Shown here: in pieces, positions 34,506-43,151 of the stretch | Position numbering within the stretch: position 1 is the stretch's first letter | Layout of the letters: every line of letters begins with the position of its first letter | Source of the DNA: Bryobacterales bacterium | Lineage (GTDB): Bacteria; Acidobacteriota; Terriglobia; Bryobacterales; Bryobacteraceae | NCBI GenBank assembly: GCA_016789755.1 | Contig: JAEUQG010000448.1 | Location: 1-48,917, forward strand | Direction: 5' to 3' | Length of the DNA stretch: 48,917 nucleotides | The notes under the pieces: generated by a model | Databases searched by the model: none | What the model was told of the DNA's origin: nothing | The model's input: the letters and a program-made list of their open reading frames with translations, nothing else | Translations under genes and position numbers: made by a program

Positions 34506-35669
34506 ATGAAAATAACCGCCATCGAAACGCTCGTAGTAAATGCGCGTATGCGCAACTGGATTCTGGTCAAAGTGGAAACCGATCAGCCGGGGCTTTACGG
34601 ATGGGGCGAAGCCACGCTCGAATGGAAAACCAAGGGCGTCGTCGGCTCTGTCGAGGATCTGTCGGTATTGCTCATCGGCGAGGACCCGCGGCGCGTCGAA
34701 CATATCTGGCAAAAAATGCACCGCCAGTATTTCTGGCGCGGAGGCATCGTCACCATGACGGCCATGAGCGGCATTGACCAGGCGCTCTGGGACATCAAAG
34801 GCAAGGAAGTCGGCAAGCCGGTGTGCGAACTGCTCGGCGGACCCGTGCGCGACAAACTGCGCCTCTACGATCATTTGGGCGGCGGCCTGCTCGAGGATAT
34901 CTACCAAACCGAAAAGCCAGAGGTCTTCGCCGAGCGCATCCTCGACAGCTTGGAGAAAGGATTCACCGCCGTCAAATGCATGCCGGTCCCCGTGGCCGAG
35001 TTGATCGAAAGCCCCGCCGCCATGCGCAATTCCGCCCGCTGCGTCGAGTCGATGCGCAACGCCGTCGGCGACAAAGTGGACATCATGCTCGACCTTCACG
35101 CGCGCACCACCACGGCCGCCGCCATCCAATTCGGACGCATGCTGGTCGATTACAACTTGTATTGGTACGAAGAGCCGTGCTGGCCGGAACATGTCGATGC
35201 CCTGGTGGAGGTGTCCCGCACACTGCCCTTCCCCATCGCAACGGGCGAACGGCTGGTCGGACGATGGGAGTTTCGCGAGTTGCTCGAAAAACGCGCCTGC
35301 TCCATCATTCAGCCCGATGTTTCCCATTGCGGAGGCATCAGCGAAGCACGCCGCATCGCCGCCATGGCCGAAACCTATTCCATTCCCGTCGCCTGTCACA
35401 ACCCGCAGGGTCCGGTCAGCACCGCCTCCTCCATCCACATCGGCTTCGCTACACCCAATTACTTGATTCAGGAAGTCGTGCGCGCCGACGTGCCATGGCG
35501 CAACGACATCCTCACCGCGCCGTTGAACGTAACCCGCGGGTACGTGCCTCCCCCGGCTGCGCCGGGGTTGGGCATCGACATCAACGAAAAAGAAGCCGCC
35601 AAATACCCCTTCCAACCCGAGGTCCCAATGGACTGCTACCATCGCGATGGTTCCGTCGCCGATTGGTAG
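34506..35669 (+). CDS. Enolase-superfamily acid-sugar dehydratase (galactonate dehydratase-like)
   Basis: 387 residues, cytoplasmic. It belongs to the mandelate racemase/muconate lactonising enzyme superfamily. The capping domain (LYGWGEATLEWK) is followed by the TIM barrel with metal ligands in DLHART, YWYEEPCWPE and IATGERLVG, and the catalytic region IIQPDVSHCGGISEARRIA, then ACHNPQGPV with its His. D-galactonate dehydratase (DgoD) is the closest pattern, but other acid-sugar dehydratases share it. Together with GH172 and the later MFS transporter it suggests sugar-acid catabolism. Confidence 0.82.
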   Translation: MKITAIETLVVNARMRNWILVKVETDQPGLYGWGEATLEWKTKGVVGSVEDLSVLLIGEDPRRVEHIWQKMHRQYFWRGGIVTMTAMSGIDQALWDIKGKEVGKPVCELLGGPVRDKLRLYDHLGGGLLEDIYQTEKPEVFAERILDSLEKGFTAVKCMPVPVAELIESPAAMRNSARCVESMRNAVGDKVDIMLDLHARTTTAAAIQFGRMLVDYNLYWYEEPCWPEHVDALVEVSRTLPFPIATGERLVGRWEFRELLEKRACSIIQPDVSHCGGISEARRIAAMAETYSIPVACHNPQGPVSTASSIHIGFATPNYLIQEVVRADVPWRNDILTAPLNVTRGYVPPPAAPGLGIDINEKEAAKYPFQPEVPMDCYHRDGSVADW

Positions 35670-35681
35670 CCCTCATGTGTC

Positions 35682-35733
35682 CGCTTTCGGAACATCCGGA
35701 ACACCCCCGCACAAATTTACATCGCCGAAAGCG
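35682..35733. promoter_or_regulatory. Inverted repeat in the promoter region of the recombinase-like gene
   Basis: CGCTTTCGG (35682-35690) is the exact complement of CCGAAAGCG (35725-35733), separated by 34 nt. It is followed by CATCCGGTGTATAAAG, which contains a TATAAA -10-like element, and then by an ATG at 35769. CATCCGG occurs twice. This spacing suits a looped dimeric operator or a leader hairpin. Confidence 0.35.
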
Positions 35734-35768
35734 CATCCGGTGTATAAAGAAATCAGGCAGCCGACACC

Positions 35769-36203
35769 ATGAAAAACGTGGAACGGGTTCGCGAAGCATT
35801 ACTCGGACTACCGTCCGCGGACTACTTCCGCCAGCGCGCCTTTGCAGGCTGGAAACCGGTCGCGATCGTCTGGGAGCGGCAGATCGACGCCTCACCCGAT
35901 GCAAGCACCGCCGGCGAACAAATCCCCTACGGACTGGAAGTGGGCGCGGACTGCGCCACGCTAGTCGAAAATCCGGCCGAAAAGCAAGTGATCCTGCAAG
36001 TCATCGAAGGCATTGTCCAGGATCTGCGCATCTCGCAAATTGCAGCGGCGCTTAACCAAAGCGGATACCGCACGCGCACCGGAGACCCCTGGACTGCACG
36101 CGATGTATTCGAGTTGCTCCCCCGCTTGATCGAAGTCGGGCCCCGTGTCTTCCCAACCACCGAGTGGGCAGAACGCCGCCGCCAGTTGTTCAACGCCATT
36201 TAA
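35769..36203 (+). CDS. Hypothetical protein with recombinase-domain-like segment
   Basis: 144 residues. The middle to C-terminal part (EGIVQDLRISQIAAALNQSG, then YRTRTGDPWTARDVFELLPRLIE) has the pattern of the helical domain found in large serine recombinases (Recombinase family). The catalytic resolvase domain is absent, so it is not expected to recombine DNA. It may be a DNA-binding regulator using the same helix-turn-helix style. It precedes ada on the same strand with about 130 bp between. Confidence 0.6.
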   Translation: MKNVERVREALLGLPSADYFRQRAFAGWKPVAIVWERQIDASPDASTAGEQIPYGLEVGADCATLVENPAEKQVILQVIEGIVQDLRISQIAAALNQSGYRTRTGDPWTARDVFELLPRLIEVGPRVFPTTEWAERRRQLFNAI

Positions 36204-36334
36204 CGCACCGGCGGCATAATTCGACCGCAAGAATCGGAGTGTCTCCGCATGGCTCTCTCCCGTAACGTAAGGGTGCTATGCAATTCCATGAACCATTTCC
36301 CGATGTCATTCGTCCATTCAAGATCGAAAGCATA

Positions 36335-37405
36335 ATGAAAGCGAAGCTAGACCCCGATGTCTGTTGGAAAGCCGTCCTCGGCCGCGATGCCTCTTTGGAC
36401 GGGGAGTTCGTTTTTGCCGTCCGCACCACCGGTATCTTTTGCCGGCCTTCGTGCCCCGCACGGCATCCTCTGCGGCGCAATGTCGACTTCTTTGCCGTCG
36501 CAGCCGATGCCGAGGCAGCCGGCTTCCGCCCCTGCTTGCGCTGTAAGCCGAACCAGACCAATGCACCGCATGCCCAGTCCGATTTGATTGCCGGTCTGTG
36601 CCGCTACATCGAAGAGCATGCCGCGGAAACCATCGGACTGCACCAGCTCAGCGAGAAAGCCGGACTAAGCCCGACTCACCTCCTGCGGACCTTCCGCGCT
36701 GTCACAGGATTGACCCCCAAGCAGTATCACACCGCATGCCGCATGAAGAACTTCAAGGGCATCCTGCGGCGCGGCGCCCGCGTCACCGACGCCATCTATG
36801 AAGCCGGCTTCGGCTCCTCCAGCCGCTTGTATGAGAACACCTCGAAGTCCGGCCTGACTCCCGCCGAAATGCGCACCGGCGGCGCAAACACCTGGATCTA
36901 CTACACCACCACCCAAACGGAATTGGGACTGATGCTGGTCGCCGGCACCAACCGCGGGCTCTGCGCCGTCGAACTGGGCGACGCCAAAGATCCTCTCGTC
37001 AAGGCTCTGGCCGAACAGTATCCCAAGGCATCGCTCCGGCCCCTGCAGGAGCCCTATCCGGAATCATTCCGCCGCTGGATCGACACCCTCCGCATGCAGG
37101 CGGCCGGACTCGCCCCGCGCCGCCAGTTGCCCCTCGATATTCAGGTCTCCGAGTTTCAGATGCGAGTCTACCAGCACCTGCGAACCATTCCCGCCGGACA
37201 AACGCAGAGTTACGGAGAGGTCGCCGCCGCCATCGGACAGCCACAGGCATCGCGAGCCGTCGGGCACGCCTGCGCCACGAATCCCGTGGCCTTGACCGTT
37301 CCTTGTCACCGCGTTGTCCTCAGCAACGGTGAATCCGGCGGATACCGCTGGAGCGAGGATCGCAAGGTCAAGCTGCTCGAGTTGGAGAAGCGGCGGCGCG
37401 CCTGA
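36335..37405 (+). CDS. ada: Ada: methylphosphotriester/O6-methylguanine-DNA methyltransferase and regulator
   Basis: 356 residues from the ATG at 36335; an in-frame ATG at 36278 is less family-like. Residues 1-75 are the Ada zinc domain with ligands C36, C40 (GIFCRPSCPAR), C67 and C70 (CLRCKP); the first accepts methyl from phosphotriesters. An AraC-type DNA-binding region follows (HQLSEKAGLSPTHLLRTFRA). The C-terminal MGMT domain has the acceptor C324 in VPCHRVV. All three parts are present, as in E. coli Ada (354 residues). It should activate its own gene and repair alkylated DNA. A DinB-family gene follows 29 bp later. Confidence 0.95.
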   Translation: MKAKLDPDVCWKAVLGRDASLDGEFVFAVRTTGIFCRPSCPARHPLRRNVDFFAVAADAEAAGFRPCLRCKPNQTNAPHAQSDLIAGLCRYIEEHAAETIGLHQLSEKAGLSPTHLLRTFRAVTGLTPKQYHTACRMKNFKGILRRGARVTDAIYEAGFGSSSRLYENTSKSGLTPAEMRTGGANTWIYYTTTQTELGLMLVAGTNRGLCAVELGDAKDPLVKALAEQYPKASLRPLQEPYPESFRRWIDTLRMQAAGLAPRRQLPLDIQVSEFQMRVYQHLRTIPAGQTQSYGEVAAAIGQPQASRAVGHACATNPVALTVPCHRVVLSNGESGGYRWSEDRKVKLLELEKRRRA

Positions 37406-37434
37406 TCTCCCCCACGCAGGTAAGCTGAAGAGAT

Positions 37435-37929
37435 ATGACTCCACTCTCAACAGAAACGGCGAGCACTCATTTCGCCTACTCGGGATGGGCATCGGCGCAG
37501 TTGGTCCAAGCCGCGGCAGCACTGTCGGAAGAGGAACTGAATCGCGATCATAAGTCGGCCGACAAAAGCGTGCTGGGAACACTGGTGCATATCTTCGCCG
37601 CTGACCGCATCTGGTATGCTCGCGTCACCGGAGCCGAACAGACAAAGTTCATCGGCGAATCCGACTACCGCCTTGCCACCCTGCAAACGGACTGGCCGGT
37701 ATTGCACGACAAGTGGATCGGCTACTTGCAAACAGCCGGACTTGACGCGGTCATCGCCTACAAGGACCTTCGCGGCAACAGCCATGAATCGCCGTTGTGG
37801 CAGATCCTCCTGCATGTCGTGAATCACGGAACGCATCACCGTGGCATGGTAGCGGCCATGATCCGCTCCATGGGCCACGCTCCCCCTCAGATCGACGAGA
37901 TCGCTTATTTCCGGCAGTTGCCGAAGTAG
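37435..37929 (+). CDS. DinB-family protein (putative metal-dependent hydrolase)
   Basis: 164 residues. It is a four-helix-bundle protein with the metal-binding histidine pattern: H in LGTLVHIFAADRIW and the H-x3-H cluster in HVVNHGTHHRGMVAAMIR. The DinB superfamily (PF05163) includes bacillithiol and mycothiol-type thiol transferases. Its position right after ada suggests co-expression under alkylation stress, as an inference only. It ends 4 bp before a convergent gene. Confidence 0.85.
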   Translation: MTPLSTETASTHFAYSGWASAQLVQAAAALSEEELNRDHKSADKSVLGTLVHIFAADRIWYARVTGAEQTKFIGESDYRLATLQTDWPVLHDKWIGYLQTAGLDAVIAYKDLRGNSHESPLWQILLHVVNHGTHHRGMVAAMIRSMGHAPPQIDEIAYFRQLPK

Positions 37930-37933
37930 CCGC

Positions 37934-38224
37934 TCAGCGGCGCCGCGTGCGCAGATACGCCGCGAAGCCGAACATCGCATTCATCGCCACCAGGGGAACG
38001 GCAAGCATCATGCGCGCCGCGCCTTCAATCCCTCCACGCCCGGGAAACGCCCAAATCCACAAACCCGGCAACAACACCACCACCAGAATCGCCGCCCACC
38101 GCACCATGCCTTGCGAAAAGCGGCGCGGCGATGCAAAAGCGAAAATGAAGAACGCCATCCCGATGCCTTGCAGCATCAGAAACGGTGCGTCGAAGAGGCC
38201 GTGGCCTGCGGATGCGGGGGACAA
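37934..38224 (-). CDS. Small integral membrane protein of unknown function
   Basis: 96 residues with three hydrophobic stretches: APFLMLQGIGMAFFIFAFA, WAAILVVVLLPGLWIWAF and MMLAVPLVAMNAMFGFAAYL, ending with TRRR. It is likely a real membrane protein, as the hydrophobic pattern is maintained to the end. No family is recognised. The opposite-strand frames there lack such a pattern. Confidence 0.6.
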   Translation of the reverse strand: MSPASAGHGLFDAPFLMLQGIGMAFFIFAFASPRRFSQGMVRWAAILVVVLLPGLWIWAFPGRGGIEGAARMMLAVPLVAMNAMFGFAAYLRTRRR

Positions 38225-38264
38225 TCCACTATTCTCCCACGATAGATCGGCCCTCGCCCTGTGT

Positions 38265-38279
38265 GTGACATAATGTCAC
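38265..38279. promoter_or_regulatory. Palindromic operator candidate before the MFS gene
   Basis: GTGACATAATGTCAC is a 15-bp perfect palindrome around a central A (GTGACAT/ATGTCAC). It ends 7 bp before the MFS start at 38287 and contains CATAAT, a -10-like element. A repressor bound here would block transcription. The pattern does not identify a specific regulator family. Confidence 0.5.
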
Positions 38280-38286
38280 CTTGTCT

Positions 38287-39555
38287 ATGAAATATCGGTA
38301 TCGCGTCCTCTCCCTGCTCTTCCTCTTGTCGATCATCACCTACATCGACCGTGTCTGCATTTCCGTGGCTGGGCCCCGTATGCAGAAGGAGCTGGATATT
38401 GCACCGGAGCGTTGGGGATGGGTCGTGGGAGCCTTCACCCTCTCCTATGCCCTGTTCGAAATCCCCAGCGGCGCCCTGGCCGATCGCATCGGCGCACGAA
38501 GAGTCCTGACGCGCATCGTGCTCTGGTGGTCGGCGTTCACTTCGCTCACCGGCGCCGTTTCCAACTTCTGGGTGTTGCTGCTGACTCGCTTTGCTTTCGG
38601 CGCGGGCGAAGCCGGCGCCTATCCAGGCTCGACATCTTCCATCTCGCGCTGGTTCCCCTCCGTTGAGCGGGCCCGCGCCACCGGTATTGTCTGGATGGCC
38701 AGCCGCCTTGGCGGCGCGCTGTCGCCCCTGCTTGTGATTCCCATCCAGCAAGCCTACGGATGGCGCATGTCCTTTTACGTATTCGGCGTCATGGGAGCCA
38801 TCTGGTGCGCCCTTTGGTATTGGTGGTATCGCGATCATCCGGCGGAAAAACCGGGCGTGACCCAAGCCGAACTCGACGAGGTCGGCGGCGGCTCCCGCAA
38901 AGCGCATCACGGCCTTCCCTGGGGACGCGCGCTCCAGCAATGGAACTACTGGAAAATCCTCCTCATGTACCACACCTACTGCTGGGGCAGCTATTTCTAT
39001 CTCTCCTGGCTCCATACCTATTTGCAGAAAGGCCGTGGATTCTCCGAAAGCGAAATGGGCATCTGGTCCACCCTGCCATTTATCTGCGGCGCCTGCGGCA
39101 ATCTCTTAGGAGGCACGGTCAGCGACATCCTCGTCCGCAAATTCGGGCTCAAACTGGGCCGCAGACTAGTGGGCTCCACCGGACTCGCCCTCTCCGGCTG
39201 CTTCATGCTCCTCACGTCGCAAACCGAAAGCAACGCCCTCGCCGTGGTCTTCCTCGCCTTGGGCTACGGCAGCATGGATTGCATGCTCCCGGTGGCTTGG
39301 GCCGTCTGCCTCGATGTCGGCGGCAAGTACGCCGGCGCCGTTTCCGGATCGATGAACATGGCCGGCCAGTTGGGCTCCTTCCTGACCTCCATCACCTTCG
39401 GATACGTCGTCAAGGCAACCAATAGCTATAACGCGCCCCTCCTGCACATGGGAATACTGTTGCTCGTAAGCGCGTTCCTGTTCTCCCGCATCGACCCCAC
39501 CAAGCCGCTGATTCGCGATGAAGGCGATCGGCAGTCGCTCCCCAAAGCGGCATGA
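38287..39555 (+). CDS. MFS transporter, anion:cation symporter (hexuronate) type
   Basis: 422 residues with about twelve transmembrane helices. SGALADRIGARRVLTRI is the loop motif of MFS proteins, and GAGEAGAYPGSTSSISRWFP is a strong signature of the ACS family, which includes hexuronate, glucarate and galactonate transporters. The start ATG at 38287 follows the palindrome closely; a TTG at 38281 is an alternative. It should bring acid sugars into the cell, in line with the DgoD-like and mannonate-dehydratase-like genes. Its stop overlaps archease (ATGA). Confidence 0.9.
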   Translation: MKYRYRVLSLLFLLSIITYIDRVCISVAGPRMQKELDIAPERWGWVVGAFTLSYALFEIPSGALADRIGARRVLTRIVLWWSAFTSLTGAVSNFWVLLLTRFAFGAGEAGAYPGSTSSISRWFPSVERARATGIVWMASRLGGALSPLLVIPIQQAYGWRMSFYVFGVMGAIWCALWYWWYRDHPAEKPGVTQAELDEVGGGSRKAHHGLPWGRALQQWNYWKILLMYHTYCWGSYFYLSWLHTYLQKGRGFSESEMGIWSTLPFICGACGNLLGGTVSDILVRKFGLKLGRRLVGSTGLALSGCFMLLTSQTESNALAVVFLALGYGSMDCMLPVAWAVCLDVGGKYAGAVSGSMNMAGQLGSFLTSITFGYVVKATNSYNAPLLHMGILLLVSAFLFSRIDPTKPLIRDEGDRQSLPKAA

Positions 39556-39962
39556 ACTTCGAGGTTCTCGAACACACCGCCGACATCGGCTTCAGAGCGT
39601 GGGGGCCGGCCTTCGAGAACATGCTCGCCGCCGCCGCGCAAGCTCTCGTTTCCATCGCCGTCGAGATCGGCACGGTTCGCGACGCGGAGCCGTATCCCAT
39701 CGCCGCCAAAGGCGAAGACCGCGAGTCCCTCTTGGTCAACTGGCTGAATGAAGTGCTCTACTATGTCGATGGCCGTCAGGTCGCCTTCCGCCGCTTCGAT
39801 GTCAAGTCCTGCGGCGAATGGCAGGTGTCCGGCATCGGCTGGGGAGAGCCGCGCAGCGAAGCGCATCCTGCCAAACTGATAGTCAAAGGCGTCACCTACC
39901 ATCAGCTTTCCGTCACCAACTGTGCCGAAGGCTGGCAGTGCACCGTGTTCCTGGATATCTGA
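39552..39962 (+). CDS. Archease, RtcB-activating factor
   Basis: 136 residues. The N-terminal EHTADIGFRAWG is the archease signature, and LLVNWLNEVLYYVDG and AKLIVKGVTYHQLSV are conserved core segments with acidic metal-binding residues. Archease helps RtcB turn over and accept different nucleotide cofactors. It overlaps the MFS stop by 4 nt and lies 2 bp before rtcB, the classical archease-rtcB pairing. Confidence 0.95.
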   Translation: MNFEVLEHTADIGFRAWGPAFENMLAAAAQALVSIAVEIGTVRDAEPYPIAAKGEDRESLLVNWLNEVLYYVDGRQVAFRRFDVKSCGEWQVSGIGWGEPRSEAHPAKLIVKGVTYHQLSVTNCAEGWQCTVFLDI

Positions 39963-39964
39963 AC

Positions 39965-41395
39965 ATGCAGCTACACCGTTTGGATGAATGGCGCGTCCGC
40001 ATCGACCGCGATGAGCGCCGCGGCATGAAGACCCACGTCATCGCCTTTGCCAGCGAGCCCATCCTCAGCCAGATCCGCAAAGACCTGTCGCTCGAACAGG
40101 CAATGAATGTCGCCACGCTCCCCGGTATCGCCGGCCCCAGCCTCGCCATGCCCGACATCCATCAAGGCTATGGGTTTCCTATCGGCGGTGTGGCAGCCAC
40201 CGACTACCGGCACGGAGTGGTGTCCCCTGGCGGCGTCGGCTTCGACATCAACTGCGGAGTCCGCCTCATGGGCACAACCTTGACCGAGGCCGACGTGCGA
40301 CCCCGCCTCAAAGAAACAGTGGATCAGATCTTCCGCGACATCCCCTGCGGAACGGGAGGCAAAGGCCCGTTCGACATTTCACCCAGGCAATTGGAAGGCG
40401 TCCTCTCCCGCGGCGCGCCCTACATGGTCGAGCAGGGCTTCGGCGAAACGCGCGACAACGAATTCAGCGAAGCCGGAGGCTGCCTCCAGGAAGCCGATCC
40501 GGACGCCGTATCCAGCCGGGCGAAAGAGCGCGGACGCCCGCAGCTCGGAACCGTGGGCAGCGGAAATCACTTCCTCGAAATCCAGACCGTGGAAAGTATC
40601 CACGACGAAGCCGCCGCCAGCGCCATGCACCTCGAACCCGGACGCATCGTCGTCCTGCTGCATTGCGGATCGCGCGGCCTGGGTCATCAGGTCTGCACCG
40701 ATTACCTGGCCGAAATGGGCGCAGCAATGAAACGCCACGACATCGCCGTGCCCGACCGCCAATTGGCCTGCGTACCCGTACAATCCCCCGAGGGGCAATC
40801 CTATCTCGCAGCGATGCGCGCCGCCGCCAACTTCGCCTGGGCCAATCGCCAGTGCATCCTCCATCTGCTGCGCGGAAGCCTCAGGAAACTGTACGGTGCA
40901 GGCACTCACGTCCGCGTGCTCTACGATGTCTGCCACAACATCGCCAAGCGCGAGAAACATGTCGTCGATGGCGTCAAACGCGATGTGCTCGTCCACCGCA
41001 AAGGAGCGACGCGCGCATTCCCTCCTAACCACCATGAAATCCCCCAGGACTACAAACACATCGGGCAGCCCGTGTTCGTCCCCGGCAGCATGGGCACCGC
41101 TTCGTGGATTCTCACCGGCGCCGATGGAGCCATGCGCGAAACCTTCGGCAGCGTCTGCCACGGCGCGGGCCGTCTGCTCAGCCGCACCGCCGCCCGCAAG
41201 GGACGAAACGCCAGAGAAGTACAGGATGCGCTCGCCGCGCGCGGGATCATCGTGCGCAGCGAAACGCGGGATGGCATCCTGGAAGAGATCCCGGAGGCTT
41301 ACAAGGATGTCGACGAAGTGATCGCCGTAGTCACCGGAGCAGGCTTGGCCAAGCCTGTGGCAAGACTGAGACCCATGGGCGTAATCAAGGGGTAA
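39965..41395 (+). CDS. rtcB: RNA-splicing ligase RtcB
   Basis: 476 residues from the ATG at 39965. It joins RNA 3'-phosphate or 2',3'-cyclic phosphate ends to 5'-hydroxyl ends using GTP and Mn2+. Metal and catalytic residues are visible: C97 in GFDINCGVRL, H in GSGNHFLEIQ, H in LLHCGSRGLGHQ, H in DVCHNIAKRE, and the guanylylated H399 in SVCHGAGRLLSR. The length is typical. In this gene run a Cas6-like endoribonuclease gene follows 2 kb downstream on the same strand. Confidence 0.97.
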   Translation: MQLHRLDEWRVRIDRDERRGMKTHVIAFASEPILSQIRKDLSLEQAMNVATLPGIAGPSLAMPDIHQGYGFPIGGVAATDYRHGVVSPGGVGFDINCGVRLMGTTLTEADVRPRLKETVDQIFRDIPCGTGGKGPFDISPRQLEGVLSRGAPYMVEQGFGETRDNEFSEAGGCLQEADPDAVSSRAKERGRPQLGTVGSGNHFLEIQTVESIHDEAAASAMHLEPGRIVVLLHCGSRGLGHQVCTDYLAEMGAAMKRHDIAVPDRQLACVPVQSPEGQSYLAAMRAAANFAWANRQCILHLLRGSLRKLYGAGTHVRVLYDVCHNIAKREKHVVDGVKRDVLVHRKGATRAFPPNHHEIPQDYKHIGQPVFVPGSMGTASWILTGADGAMRETFGSVCHGAGRLLSRTAARKGRNAREVQDALAARGIIVRSETRDGILEEIPEAYKDVDEVIAVVTGAGLAKPVARLRPMGVIKG

Positions 41396-41401
41396 CTGGG
41401 C

Positions 41402-42895
41402 ATGACTCGTTTCGTTTGGATTCTGCTTGCCTCGCTTTGTTTCGCAGCCAATGAAGCTGCCGTTCGCAAACCGGCGCCACGCATCCCCGTCGCAAAGCGG
41501 ATTCAAACCCTGCTCGCACTCCCGCCCGCGCAGAACGCACGCTGGGGGATCCATGTGCTCCATCTCAAGCAGGGGCGCGTTCTCTTCGAGCGCAACGCCA
41601 ACGAGCAGTTTACCCCGGCATCGAACACCAAGCTCTTCTCTACCGCCCTTGCCATGGAGCGCCTCGGCCCTGCCCACCGCTTCGTAACCACCATTCGCTC
41701 CGCGCACCCCCCCGACGCGCACGGCGTCATTCATGGCGATCTGCGCATGGTCGGAGGCGGCGACCCGACACTCTCCGGCCGCGCCTATCCCTATCAGAAG
41801 GACGCGGATCGCCTCAGCCCGTTGGAACCCATCGAACAATTAGTGGAACAGCTCGTCGCGCGCGGAGTGCGCCAGGTGCGCGGCGATGTCGCCGGCGACG
41901 ACCGCTTGTATGTGTGGGCCCCTTATCCCGAAGGCTGGACGCTCGACGATTCCATTTGGGACTACGGCGCTCCCGTCAGCGCCCTCCCCTTCAACGACAA
42001 CACCTTCACCTTGTCGCTTCGCCCAGCCGGCGAAGAAGGCGCCCTCTCCGTGCTCGCCCTCAATCCGCCGTTCCTGCCCTTTACCGTCGACAACCGGGTC
42101 ACCACCTCCGCCAACGCCAATTCCCGGGTTCACCTCGATCGTGCTCCCGGCTCGCGTCACGTCCGCCTGTACGGCAGCGTGGGCCTCAAATCCCGCGGTG
42201 TCCGCCAGACACTGGCCGTCGACGATCCGGCCCTCTATGCGGCTTTCGTGCTGCGCGATGCGCTCACACGCCGCGGCATCCGCGTCGACGGCAACGCCGT
42301 GGCGCTTCATCGCTGGACCAAAGAGGAACCCTTCGACCCTTCCGAAGGAGTGGAATTGGCCCGCCGCACTTCGCAACCGCTTACCGAAGTGGCCCGCGTC
42401 GTTAACAAGGTCAGCCAGAACCTCCACGCCGAGATTCTCCTCCGCGAGGTGGCCCGCCTGAAGCACAACGAAGCGACGCGGGAAGCGGGCCTCAAAGAAA
42501 TGGAAGCGTTCCTCGCCGAAATCGAAGCCGCCCCCAAGTCTTTCCACTTCGAGGACGGTTCCGGCCTGTCCCGCCGCACGCTCATCGCGCCGGCCACACT
42601 CACGCGCCTGCTGGCGTTCATGGATACGCGCCCCTACGCCGCCGAATGGGACAGCCTGCTGCCCGTCGCCGGCGAGGACGGCACCCTTGCCTCGCGCTTC
42701 GAGAAGGAAAAAAAGGCTGCCGTCATTCACGCCAAGACAGGCACGCTCGCCACTGCCAGCGCCTTGTCCGGATACCTCACCACGCGCCGCGGAGCGCGCC
42801 TCGCCTTCTCCATCATCGCCAACAACCACACCATTCCTTCCTCCGAGATTCGAAAAATCATCGACCGCATCGCCCTCTCGTTGATCGAGGATTAG
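41402..42895 (+). CDS. dacB: D-alanyl-D-alanine carboxypeptidase/endopeptidase (PBP4 type)
   Basis: 497 residues with a signal peptide (FVWILLASLCFAANE). The penicillin-binding serine site is S74-N-T-K77 in TPASNTKLFS, the S-x-N motif is in VSQNLHAEILLREVA, and the K-T-G is K445 in HAKTGTLATAS. It trims peptidoglycan stem peptides and cross-links in the periplasm, a cell-wall housekeeping role. It starts 6 bp after the rtcB stop. Length and motif order are normal for DacB. Confidence 0.94.
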   Translation: MTRFVWILLASLCFAANEAAVRKPAPRIPVAKRIQTLLALPPAQNARWGIHVLHLKQGRVLFERNANEQFTPASNTKLFSTALAMERLGPAHRFVTTIRSAHPPDAHGVIHGDLRMVGGGDPTLSGRAYPYQKDADRLSPLEPIEQLVEQLVARGVRQVRGDVAGDDRLYVWAPYPEGWTLDDSIWDYGAPVSALPFNDNTFTLSLRPAGEEGALSVLALNPPFLPFTVDNRVTTSANANSRVHLDRAPGSRHVRLYGSVGLKSRGVRQTLAVDDPALYAAFVLRDALTRRGIRVDGNAVALHRWTKEEPFDPSEGVELARRTSQPLTEVARVVNKVSQNLHAEILLREVARLKHNEATREAGLKEMEAFLAEIEAAPKSFHFEDGSGLSRRTLIAPATLTRLLAFMDTRPYAAEWDSLLPVAGEDGTLASRFEKEKKAAVIHAKTGTLATASALSGYLTTRRGARLAFSIIANNHTIPSSEIRKIIDRIALSLIED

Positions 42896-42917
42896 CCGCC
42901 GCTGGTAGAATGTTGAT

Positions 42918-43145
42918 ATGCCGATCTTCGAATACGCTTGCGATTCTTGCGGAACGAAATTCGAGAAACTCGTGCGTCGAAGCTCCGACGACATCGAGTG
43001 CCCGAAGTGCGCGGGAAAGCACCTGACCCAACAGCTATCCACGTTCTCCGCTCACGCCAATAGTTCCCCAAAGGCTTCCCCCACCATGCCCGCCTGCGGA
43101 GGCGGTATGTGCGGAATGCCCGGCGGCATGTGCGGGCGGAACTAA
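42918..43145 (+). CDS. FmdB-family zinc ribbon protein
   Basis: 75 residues. MPIFEYACDSCGTKFE starts the family, with C8, C11, C28 and C31 in a zinc ribbon (SDDIECPKCAGKHL). The tail is Gly/Met/Cys rich (CGGGMCGMPGGMCGRN), common in this family. The role is unclear, possibly regulation or RNA/protein contacts. It is in the middle of the rtcB-to-Cas6-like gene run, with small gaps on both sides. Confidence 0.85.
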   Translation: MPIFEYACDSCGTKFEKLVRRSSDDIECPKCAGKHLTQQLSTFSAHANSSPKASPTMPACGGGMCGMPGGMCGRN

Positions 43146-43151
43146 GCCCGT

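Noticed and set aside
35769..36203. Mobile element or site-specific recombinase
   Set aside because: Only the helical Recombinase-like segment is present. There is no catalytic resolvase domain, terminal repeats or attachment site.
40379..41839. 486-residue open frame antisense to rtcB and dacB
   Set aside because: Both sense genes have complete catalytic residues, and the antisense translation has no recognisable family.
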